A stretch of DNA of 9,805 bases from JACQRW01 sp964371935 (lineage in GTDB: Bacteria; Patescibacteriota; Minisyncoccia; Sungbacterales; HO2-52-23): the NCBI GenBank assembly GCA_964371935.1, contig CAYJOT010000027.1:1-9805 (forward strand), read 5' to 3'. Positions 4,904 through 9,805 of this stretch are shown one piece after another; position 1 is the stretch's first letter; the number at the start of each line of letters is the position of its first letter. Made by a program: the position numbers and the translations under genes. The notes below the pieces were generated by a model. It saw nothing but the letters and a program-made list of their open reading frames with translations. It searched no databases and was not told the DNA's origin.

Positions 4904-6951
4904 AAAAGTTTTAAAAATTTTTCTTCATCCAGAATTTTCACTCCCAATTTTTGCGCTTTCTTCAATTTCGACCCTGGATTCTCTCCGGCTACCACAAAAC
5001 TTGTTTTTTTGCTGACGGATTCGGATATTTCGCCGCCCAGTTCGCGGATGCGGGCTTTTGCCTGATCGCGTAAAAGGTGCGGAAGGGTGCCGGTAAGGAC
5101 AAAGGTGAGTCCGGTCAGGGGCAGCGCGGCGCCTGTGCGGGATTCTTTTTTGTATGGCCGGGGGTGAACGCTGATCTTGGCAAGTTTTTTAAGCAGATCG
5201 CGGTTTTGGGCGTTGCGAAACCATGTGGCGATGCTTTTCCCGACAACCGGGCCGATATTCGGGATTTGCTCAAGCTCCTCCTGCCGGGCTGATCGCAATG
5301 CTTCTAATGTACCAAAATGGGCCGCTAAATCAATGGCTGTTTCTTCTCCGACGTGCAAGATGCCAAGTGAATAGATAAAACGGGCAAGATCAATCTGTTT
5401 TTTGTGCCGGATTGCGGCAATGAGATTACTGCTTGATTTTTCGGCAAACCGTTCAAGCGGTTGGATGTCGCCTTGGGTGAGCGTAAAAAAATCCGCGGCA
5501 TCCTGGATCAATCCCTGGTCAAGCAGCCGGTCAATTATTTTCGGACCAAGGCCGGGAATATCAAACGCGCTTTTTGAAACAAAGTGATACAGGCGTTCGC
5601 GCTGCACCAATTCGCATTTCTCTGGATGCTCAATACGGTGTGCAACTTCGCCTGGCATGCGCACCACCTTCTGGCCGCAGAATTTTTTCGGCATCTCAAA
5701 TTTTTTGGCATTCCGCGGACGCAATTTTGGAAGCACGTGCACAATATCCGGAATTACGTCTCCGGCACGCCTGATCACCACCGTGTCCCCTTCTCGTACA
5801 TCAAGACGCCCGATCTCGTCAAGGTTATGGAGTGTTGCGCGCGATATGGTCACGCCGGCAACGGAAACTGGCCTCAATACGGCAATGGGCGTGAGTACGC
5901 CAGTGCGGCCTATCTGCACCGCAATATGCTCGACAATCGTGGTGGCTTCCTCTGCCGGAAACTTGATGGCTACGGCTCCGCGCGGCGTTTTTCCGACCAC
6001 GCCAAGTTCACGAAAAATCTTTTTGGAATTGACCTGCACCACGATGCCATCAATGAGGAACGGCAGCCGGTCGCGTTCATCCAGCACGCGTTTCCAGAAT
6101 CTCATAACCTCGACGGTATTCTTGCAGCGCTCCGCGATTGCCACGGTTTTAAACCCGAGCAGGCGCGCGATGAGATGCTCTTTCTCGTGCGTTGTCTGTC
6201 CCAGATCGGTGACGAGCTGCCAACAGAGAAAATTGAGCTTGCGCGACGCGCTTACCGACGGATCAAGCTGGCGCATTGATCCTGCGGCAATATTGCGTGG
6301 GTTCGCAAAGAGCGGCAGTCCCCTTTTTTGCTGCTCGCGGTTGATCTCGTCAAAAACGTTTTTGGTCATGTACACCTCACCGCGAACCTCAACGCGGGCG
6401 GGCATTGTGGCAGGGAATTCCAGACTAAGTCTGGAATGCTTTCCAGACTTAGTCTGGAATTCGGAATAATCACGAAGCTGCAACGGTATTGATTCAATAG
6501 TCTTGAGATTTTCCGTTATGTTCTCGCCGACCATGCCGTCTCCACGCGTGGAGCCGGTTGTAAAAATGCCGTCTTCGTACACGAGCGAGACCGCAAACCC
6601 GTCAACTTTGAGTTCGGCAAAGTAGTCAAGATGAACACCCGCAGGCAGAAGCTTTTTGATGCGCGTCTCCCATTCAATCAGCTCAATTTCCGAAAACGCG
6701 TCAGCGAGGGAAAGCATGGGCGCCTCATGCCGCACTTTAGAAAATCCAGGAAGGGGTTTGCCGGCAACGCGCTGGGTCGGCGAATCCGGCGTAATCAGAT
6801 GTGGATACTGTTCCTCAAGGTGTGCCAGTTCATGCTTGAGCGAGTCAAGCGCGGCATCCGAAATCTCCTGACGATTGAGCACATGATAGAGATACCGGTG
6901 GTGGTTGATCTCCTTGCGCAGTTCTTTGATTCGTTGTTCCGGAGTCTGCAT
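4900..6951 (-). CDS. ligA: NAD+-dependent DNA ligase with in-frame insertion and degenerate zinc finger
   Basis: LigA seals nicks with NAD+ in replication and repair. The 683-residue protein has the full domain order: Ia (about 1-65, with the YLYHVLN segment), adenylation domain (about 66-330, nucleophile Lys115 in ELKVDG, then VEVRGEVYM and DGIVVQVN), OB fold (about 335-415), a zinc-finger region (420-447), helix-hairpin-helix repeats (about 460-600) and C-terminal BRCT (about 608-683). Two points are unusual. Residues 164-179 are encoded wholly by a 48-bp perfect palindrome. The zinc finger keeps only Cys425 and Cys446; the other two Cys positions are occupied by about Lys422 and Ile440. 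I chose the ATG at 6951 (MQTPEQRIKELRKE) because it fits the family N-terminus; the 13-residue upstream extension is encoded by tandem repeats. No Shine-Dalgarno; a TATAGT hexamer lies 6 nt upstream. Confidence 0.97.
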   Translation of the reverse strand: MQTPEQRIKELRKEINHHRYLYHVLNRQEISDAALDSLKHELAHLEEQYPHLITPDSPTQRVAGKPLPGFSKVRHEAPMLSLADAFSEIELIEWETRIKKLLPAGVHLDYFAELKVDGFAVSLVYEDGIFTTGSTRGDGMVGENITENLKTIESIPLQLRDYSEFQTKSGKHSRLSLEFPATMPARVEVRGEVYMTKNVFDEINREQQKRGLPLFANPRNIAAGSMRQLDPSVSASRKLNFLCWQLVTDLGQTTHEKEHLIARLLGFKTVAIAERCKNTVEVMRFWKRVLDERDRLPFLIDGIVVQVNSKKIFRELGVVGKTPRGAVAIKFPAEEATTIVEHIAVQIGRTGVLTPIAVLRPVSVAGVTISRATLHNLDEIGRLDVREGDTVVIRRAGDVIPDIVHVLPKLRPRNAKKFEMPKKFCGQKVVRMPGEVAHRIEHPEKCELVQRERLYHFVSKSAFDIPGLGPKIIDRLLDQGLIQDAADFFTLTQGDIQPLERFAEKSSSNLIAAIRHKKQIDLARFIYSLGILHVGEETAIDLAAHFGTLEALRSARQEELEQIPNIGPVVGKSIATWFRNAQNRDLLKKLAKISVHPRPYKKESRTGAALPLTGLTFVLTGTLPHLLRDQAKARIRELGGEISESVSKKTSFVVAGENPGSKLKKAQKLGVKILDEEKFLKLL
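6415..6462. repeat. 48-bp perfect palindrome in frame within ligA
   Basis: Two 22-bp arms (6415-6436 and 6441-6462) are perfect reverse complements around a 4-nt centre TGCT. Each arm itself contains a 19-bp near-palindrome of the form TTCCAGACT-N-AGTCTGGAA, with the central base A in one arm and T in the other, and GAATTC lies at both outer ends. At exactly 16 codons it keeps the ligA frame and encodes EFQTKSGKHSRLSLEF. No second copy occurs in this window. It behaves like a mobile palindromic element inserted in a gene, analogous in style to Rickettsia palindromic elements, though no relation is claimed. Confidence 0.85.
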
Positions 6952-6957
6952 AGGGAA

Positions 6958-6986
6958 ACTATAAAACGTAAAACATAGAACGTAAA
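6958..6986 (-). promoter_or_regulatory. Putative leaderless promoter for ligA operon, inside a tandem repeat
   Basis: On the minus strand TTTACG (6981-6986) and TATAGT (6958-6963) are spaced by 17 bp, and six bases separate TATAGT from the ligA ATG. Initiation would fall on or beside the start codon. The -35-like hexamer lies within the AACGTAAAACA repeat. There is no terminator between the pilin cluster and ligA, so read-through from upstream is also possible. Confidence 0.45.
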
Positions 6987-6989
6987 ACA
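6965..6989. repeat. Two copies of AACGTAAAACA
   Basis: The 11-mer AACGTAAAACA occurs at 6965-6975 and 6979-6989, offset by 14 bp, in the gap before ligA. The copies are flanked by a 7-bp inverted repeat, GAAACTA at 6955-6961 and TAGTTTC at 6996-7002. A related TTACGTTTTA occurs at 7431-7440 in the gap between two pseudopilin genes. Short A/T-rich direct repeats of this kind could be replication-slippage products or remnants of a dispersed repeat. Confidence 0.6.
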
Positions 6990-7015
6990 ATGCTCTAGTT
7001 TCTTGTATCGTTATT

Positions 7016-7423
7016 TCAGTACGTAGTCAGAAACGCACGCGCAACGGTGCGCTCGGTAACGGTCCCGCAAGGCGTGCTTAATCCTTTGGTGCTGATTTGA
7101 GTCGAGATAGTTGGTATAGTGGTCTTGATGACGGTGATGGTACTCATACATCCTCCGGATGCAGTTGTTACTTGCGCAATCTCCGTAGTGCATGACGGGG
7201 CCGCACACGGGAAATCATTTTCCTGGCGATCTCGATATAATGTTCGTTCGTTACCCTGGTCTGCTGCGTATAATGCAATGTTGGAACTTTCAAACGTCTC
7301 TGAAATACTCACTTGTCCGATGATCACGCCGAATACTCCGATACTGATCGAGAAGATCGCAGTGAGTATGATCACGACGAACAAAAGTATTACTCCTTCT
7401 TTTTGGTTTCGTATTCTACGCAT
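7016..7423 (-). CDS. PilX-like minor pseudopilin
   Basis: The 135-residue product begins with a basic segment (MRRIRNQKE), then a Gly and a long hydrophobic helix (GVILLFVVIILTAIFSISIG, residues 10-29), as in type IV pilin-like proteins. It continues with ESSNIALYAADQGNERTLYR, which matches the helix of PilX-type minor pilins, often of the form YAADxGxExxLY. The usual Glu at +5 after the cleavage Gly is missing (Leu15 there), a feature known for the tip pseudopilin GspK. The rest is a short beta-rich domain with four Cys residues at about 73, 78, 92 and 119. It is the last gene of the four-gene pilin cluster, 21 nt after the PilW-like gene, and no Shine-Dalgarno is seen. Role as a minor subunit of a pilus or pseudopilus tip is inference. 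Confidence 0.75.
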   Translation of the reverse strand: MRRIRNQKEGVILLFVVIILTAIFSISIGVFGVIIGQVSISETFESSNIALYAADQGNERTLYRDRQENDFPCAAPSCTTEIAQVTTASGGCMSTITVIKTTIPTISTQISTKGLSTPCGTVTERTVARAFLTTY

Positions 7424-7444
7424 AGTAGTGTTACGTTTTATTAT

Positions 7445-8038
7445 TTATGGCATGTCCCGTACGCGTTGTACAATGGTTGTCTGCAAGTCAAGATTGGGTC
7501 TGACGCGCATGACTATAGTTGCCATGGCCTGCCCGTCGCTCGGGTTTATGTTTGCCGCGTTTTGTCCTTGCAGAATAAATGCAAGGCGCTCGATAAAGAC
7601 CTGATCACCGGTGAATCCGTTGAATCTGCTGTTTGCGCCACCTGCGCACTGATCGGTAGCGGTAACAGCGCTGACTGCGCGATAGATCCTGCCTGAACCG
7701 CCAGGATCAAGATAATATACCCGTCTTCCCGAGGTGCTTAAGAAATGAATTTCCGACCCGTTGTTGGTGCAGATGGTGCTTGCCGGAGTGTTGGCCTCGT
7801 ATTCGATGCCGGTGCGCATTTCTTTGGTGATAAGTTCAAGTGAGAAGCGGGCGTTGTCCTGGATTGCCTGAATGCGGGTAATGGTCTTCTGGATGCGCAT
7901 AACCATAAGCATGATCTCAACAGTTGCAAGCGTCATAAGAGCAAAAATACTCACCGCGACAATGATCTCAATTAACGTGAACCCTTGAGAAGATTCGCAG
8001 CTTTTTTTGTCATTTGTCATTTGAAATTTGTCATTCAT
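7445..8038 (-). CDS. PilW-like prepilin with repeat-derived N-terminus
   Basis: The 197-residue product is a type IV prepilin-like protein. The class III signal reads QGFTLIEIIVAVSIFALMTL, with cleavage expected between Gly19 and Phe20 and the conserved Glu at +5 (Glu24). The long helix continues as RIQKTITRIQAIQDNARFSL, followed by LITKEMRTG, which is typical of PilW/PilJ-type minor pilins. The 18-residue cytoplasmic leader begins MNDKFQMTNDKK and is encoded by a tandem TTTGTCATT repeat. I kept the first ATG because a GGAG lies exactly 6 nt upstream; Met7 is the alternative. Only 2 nt separate it from the PilV-like gene, whose last codons contain that ribosome binding site. Function as a minor or priming pilin is inferred from family and context. 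Confidence 0.85.
   Translation of the reverse strand: MNDKFQMTNDKKSCESSQGFTLIEIIVAVSIFALMTLATVEIMLMVMRIQKTITRIQAIQDNARFSLELITKEMRTGIEYEANTPASTICTNNGSEIHFLSTSGRRVYYLDPGGSGRIYRAVSAVTATDQCAGGANSRFNGFTGDQVFIERLAFILQGQNAANINPSDGQAMATIVMRVRPNLDLQTTIVQRVRDMP
8006..8035. repeat. Three copies of TTTGTCATT forming a pilin leader
   Basis: The 9-mer TTTGTCATT occurs at 8006-8014, 8013-8021 and 8027-8035, giving offsets of 7 and 14 bp. On the minus strand it reads as repeated AATGACAAA and supplies two in-frame ATG codons (8038 and 8020) and most of the leader MNDKFQMTNDKK. Its 7-bp period suggests a tandem expansion or a dispersed repeat that became coding. Confidence 0.7.
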
Positions 8039-8040
8039 AT

Positions 8041-8685
8041 CTATCTCCAGTTATACAGCCGTTCCTGAAACTGGACGCTTCGGCTGCGTCCCTGTTCCGT
8101 CCAAAAGACCTTTGAGATGACTTCCATCTGATCGTTCGCGTTGCTTACGTCGGCATCAGCAGCTCCGTTGCACGGAGGGGATGAGGACGGGACGCAAATA
8201 GTGATGCATCGGCGAAATGATGTAGGCGCGCCCGGGCCGTATGTGTACATGCCGTTCGCGTTTAGGTTGAGCAACCTGGCGCTGCATGCGCTTATGGTGG
8301 TTGCGGTTGGCGTGGGTGTAGGAAACGAGGCGGCAGCGCAGGCAAGGGTAGTTGCTTGGGTTGCATCTACGGTAAAATAGTTATTGCTTCCCGCTCCAAG
8401 TTTTGGTCCTCCGGCTGGGTTATCGTTCCAAAAAACAGGCGGTGGGTTTGACAAGATGTCGCAGATCACGTTGTTTTCCCGGATCGCGCGGACGAGTTCT
8501 ATGCCCTCTTGCCCAAGGTTGGTCGCAATGAGCTTATTCTGCGACGACTGAACCCGGCTAAAACTGAATGCGACGAGCGCTACCGGTCCGATGATGGCCG
8601 CGGTCATCACGGCAAAGGCGATGATCGTCTCAATCATCGTGAATCCGGCTGCACGGGTAATTTCCCTTTTTATATTATTTTGCAT
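8041..8685 (-). CDS. PilV-like minor prepilin
   Basis: The 214-residue product has a prepilin signal AAGFTMIETIIAFAVMTAA, with cleavage expected between Gly14 and Phe15 and Glu19 at +5. The hydrophobic helix continues to about residue 45 (SFSRVQSSQNKLIATNLGQE), then EGIELVRAIRENN, a motif seen in PilV-type minor pilins. The C-terminal domain is rich in Pro, Thr and Ser and has six or so Cys residues, consistent with disulfides in an exported protein; it ends with FQERLYNWR. Its start overlaps the upstream gene by 11 bp and is preceded by GGAG with a 6-nt spacer inside that gene, so the start is well supported. It is second in the cluster. Assembly with the neighbouring pseudopilins into a pilus-priming complex is inferred. 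Confidence 0.85.
   Translation of the reverse strand: MQNNIKREITRAAGFTMIETIIAFAVMTAAIIGPVALVAFSFSRVQSSQNKLIATNLGQEGIELVRAIRENNVICDILSNPPPVFWNDNPAGGPKLGAGSNNYFTVDATQATTLACAAASFPTPTPTATTISACSARLLNLNANGMYTYGPGAPTSFRRCITICVPSSSPPCNGAADADVSNANDQMEVISKVFWTEQGRSRSVQFQERLYNWR
8045..8048 (-). promoter_or_regulatory. Shine-Dalgarno GGAG for the PilW-like gene
   Basis: GGAG lies on the minus strand with a 6-nt spacer to the ATG at 8038. It overlaps the Trp-Arg codons just before the stop of the PilV-like gene. It decides between two in-frame ATG codons in favour of the first. Confidence 0.65.
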
Positions 8686-9262
8686 TGATTTCTCCGGTTA
8701 CACGCACGGTAATGGTTTTTTTGGTTCCGTTGCCGCTGATAAGTTCGATATCAACGCGGTTTCCGGGAAACGGCGTACCGTCTTCTTTGGCGAGAAGAAC
8801 CTCTGCTTCAGGAACCTTAAACAATACGTGCATGGTGGTGTATGCATTGTTCTGGTCGTCAAGCAGTCGGTTGATCTTTATGTTGCTCGGCAGCGCATAC
8901 TCGCCAATTTTTTCGTTCCAGACCGCATCGTATTTATTGTTTTGAACGCAACTCGCGCAATCATTGCGGTCTATGAAGCGAAGCACCTGCGGGGTCGCGC
9001 CGACAACGGTACTTATCCTAACGCCGACTGCCGGCGATGGCGGCAAACCGGAATTGGGCGCATAGATTACCGCAATGGCTGCATACTGTACCCTTCTGAT
9101 CTCCCCGACTAATTCTTGTATGGCGCGGTTGAGCGTAACGCCTTGTCCGAGGCCTGAAAAACTGACAAAAATTTGCGCGCTGACCAGCATGATAATCCCA
9201 AGGGATACGACTAATTCTATGGCCGTAAATCCAGATCTATTTTTACCCCGCGCATTCATCAT
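8675..9262 (-). CDS. GspH-like minor prepilin, first gene of pilin operon
   Basis: The 195-residue product carries the prepilin signal RSGFTAIELVVSLGIIMLVS, with cleavage expected between Gly11 and Phe12 and Glu16 at +5. The helix is followed by RAIQELVGEIRRVQYAAIAV, typical of GspH/FimT-type minor pseudopilins, where a short linker leads into a beta-rich domain. The CASC pair (near residues 102-105) could form a vicinal disulfide. Two consecutive ATG codons open the gene (9262 and 9259); I report the longer form. No Shine-Dalgarno precedes it; instead an extended -10 (TGATATACT) ends 6 nt before the first ATG. It begins a four-gene cluster of prepilin-like proteins and overlaps the next gene by 11 bp. 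Confidence 0.85.
   Translation of the reverse strand: MMNARGKNRSGFTAIELVVSLGIIMLVSAQIFVSFSGLGQGVTLNRAIQELVGEIRRVQYAAIAVIYAPNSGLPPSPAVGVRISTVVGATPQVLRFIDRNDCASCVQNNKYDAVWNEKIGEYALPSNIKINRLLDDQNNAYTTMHVLFKVPEAEVLLAKEDGTPFPGNRVDIELISGNGTKKTITVRVTGEINAK
8692..8695 (-). promoter_or_regulatory. Shine-Dalgarno GGAG for the PilV-like gene
   Basis: GGAG lies on the minus strand within the last codons of the GspH-like gene, 6 nt before the ATG at 8685. The spacing is identical to that before the PilW-like gene, which supports use of SD-led initiation inside this operon. Confidence 0.65.
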
Positions 9263-9268
9263 ACAAAA

Positions 9269-9277
9269 AGTATATCA
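9269..9277 (-). promoter_or_regulatory. Extended -10 promoter, probably leaderless, for the pilin operon
   Basis: On the minus strand TGA is followed directly by TATACT (9269-9274), an extended -10 of the TGnTATAAT type. Six bases separate it from the ATG at 9262, so the mRNA would begin at or next to the start codon. At 17 bp upstream there is only the T run of the preceding terminator (9292-9297), so a -35 is weak or absent. Confidence 0.5.
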
Positions 9278-9291
9278 CATTTGGAAGAACT

Positions 9292-9331
9292 AAAAAACCC
9301 TCCTCGGACTCAAGTCGGAGGAGAGGTTTTT
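9292..9331 (-). terminator. Intrinsic terminator after the upstream pilin gene
   Basis: The stem joins CTCCTC (9300-9305) with GAGGAG (9318-9323), GAC with GTC around loop TCAA, one G-G mismatch and a bulged A at 9324. It is extended by CC/GG and A5/T5. Read on the minus strand it ends in TTTTTT, as for Rho-independent termination. It lies 43 nt past the stop of the pilin at the window edge and just before the pilin-operon promoter, so it separates two transcription units. Confidence 0.85.
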
Positions 9332-9374
9332 GCCGTTTTCAGTCCAATAGTTAATCGCGTCAGACGCGGTCAGC

Positions 9375-9805
9375 TTAAGGAATTACGTCGTAGCAACCTT
9401 GTTCGGCTGCTGCGGTGCCTGCACAGTCAAAGGCGGTAGCCGAAACAATGGTTGTCTCGTCAAGGGAGATTTTACAGCCAGTTTGGGTGGTGGTGAGCGC
9501 ACATCCTCCCGCGCGCGAGGACATGGCGACAATTGTCTGATCCTCAACCGTGGCACCTGTGTGGAAGAGCTGGCAAAGGGCTGCTGCCGCATTGCACACG
9601 TTATTGACCGCTCCATCATCTGCCCGGTTAGTGGTTCCGGCATAGTAGGTATATGCGGTTGTCGTGATTGGGTCGGTTGGCCATGAGGCAATGAACGTAG
9701 GTACGAGCAGTGCCGTACCCTCGATCGGATGGGTACTCGGATACCTCTTATTGGAATCATAATACAACTCAAGCGCCAATTTCGCCTGGTTCATGTCCGC
9801 AACCC
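9375..9805 (-). CDS. Type IV pilin-like protein, N-terminus outside window
   Basis: Only the C-terminal 143 residues or so are visible; the reading frame runs off the end of the window, so the ATG at 9794 is internal. The segment VADMNQAKLALELYYDSNKRYP is the junction between the N-terminal helix and the globular domain of GspG/PilE-like pilins (quoted in part: ALELYYDSNKRYP). The domain follows with FIASWPTDP, TYYAG and several Cys residues, including CALTTTQTGC and a C-terminal DCAG to QGCYDVIP, which may close a D-region-like disulfide loop. A strong terminator lies downstream, so this gene ends its own transcript, separate from the four minor pilins. It is a candidate major pilin by shape, but the prepilin signal cannot be checked here. 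Confidence 0.8.
   Translation of the reverse strand, partial: VADMNQAKLALELYYDSNKRYPSTHPIEGTALLVPTFIASWPTDPITTTAYTYYAGTTNRADDGAVNNVCNAAAALCQLFHTGATVEDQTIVAMSSRAGGCALTTTQTGCKISLDETTIVSATAFDCAGTAAAEQGCYDVIP

Noticed and set aside
5584..6469. Long plus-strand open frames opposite ligA
   Set aside because: They are antisense to a clear ligA reading frame and show no recognisable protein features.
6952..6990. A 13-residue N-terminal extension of LigA (start at 6990)
   Set aside because: The extension is encoded by the AACGTAAAACA repeats and the promoter-like region, and does not fit the family N-terminus, which begins at the ATG at 6951.
8006..8035. CRISPR-like repeats
   Set aside because: The units are 9 bp with no spacers of constant length; they are a short tandem repeat, and no array or cas gene is present.
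9356..9368. CGCGTC-A-GACGCG palindrome after the pilin stop
   Set aside because: The stem is very short and lacks a T tract; the strong terminator at 9292-9331 accounts for the transcript end.

Overview
The window most resembles a Candidate Phyla Radiation (Patescibacteria, Parcubacteria-like) genome. This is inferred from gene style, because no rRNA or full marker set is present. Typical signs are a compact gene layout, small membrane-anchored proteins of unknown function, a cluster of divergent type IV (pseudo)pilins with many Cys pairs, a tRNA without an encoded CCA end, and short palindromic or tandem repeats that intrude into coding sequence.

Layout. Positions 1-1555 (+): the end of an export-type ABC permease gene followed 7 nt later by a membrane-anchored helical-repeat (TPR-like) protein gene. 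Positions 1555-1594: a symmetric stem-loop between convergent genes. Positions 1598-2131 (-): a membrane-anchored cupredoxin-like protein. Positions 2158-2369 (-): an initiator tRNA-Met transcription unit with a promoter, a 5' leader and a strong terminator. Positions 2377-6951 (-): an apparent operon read as ligA, gatC, gatA, then a two-TM protein with a HEPN-like RNxxxH signature. ligA and gatC share an ATGA overlap, and a 78-bp multi-hairpin repeat sits between gatC and gatA. Positions 7016-9262 (-): four minor pseudopilin-like genes (GspH-, PilV-, PilW- and PilX-like) with tight spacing. Positions 9375-9805 (-): the 3' part of another pilin gene, closed by its own terminator.

How the genes work together. 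LigA seals DNA nicks in replication and repair. GatCA (GatB is not in the window) amidates Glu-tRNAGln and/or Asp-tRNAAsn. With the initiator tRNA this block is housekeeping translation and replication. The pilin block probably supplies the minor or priming subunits of a type IV pilus or pseudopilus whose motor and platform genes lie elsewhere. The ABC permease and the TPR-like protein probably form an exporter with an ATPase encoded just upstream of the window.

Most notable observations. (1) A perfect 48-bp inverted repeat lies in frame inside ligA and adds 16 residues to the adenylation domain. (2) LigA has lost two of its four zinc-finger cysteines. (3) The initiator tRNA keeps some initiator hallmarks but has G1-A72, A29:U41 and a T loop without the usual U55. 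(4) Three genes that begin transcription units have a -10-like hexamer exactly 6 nt before the ATG and no Shine-Dalgarno, which suggests leaderless mRNAs, whereas two genes inside the pilin operon have a GGAG exactly 6 nt before the ATG. (5) Repeat-derived sequence forms the N-terminus of one pseudopilin.

I saw no complete new multi-gene system (no defence island, CRISPR array or transposase). The novelty is in the repeats, the signals and the divergent housekeeping parts.
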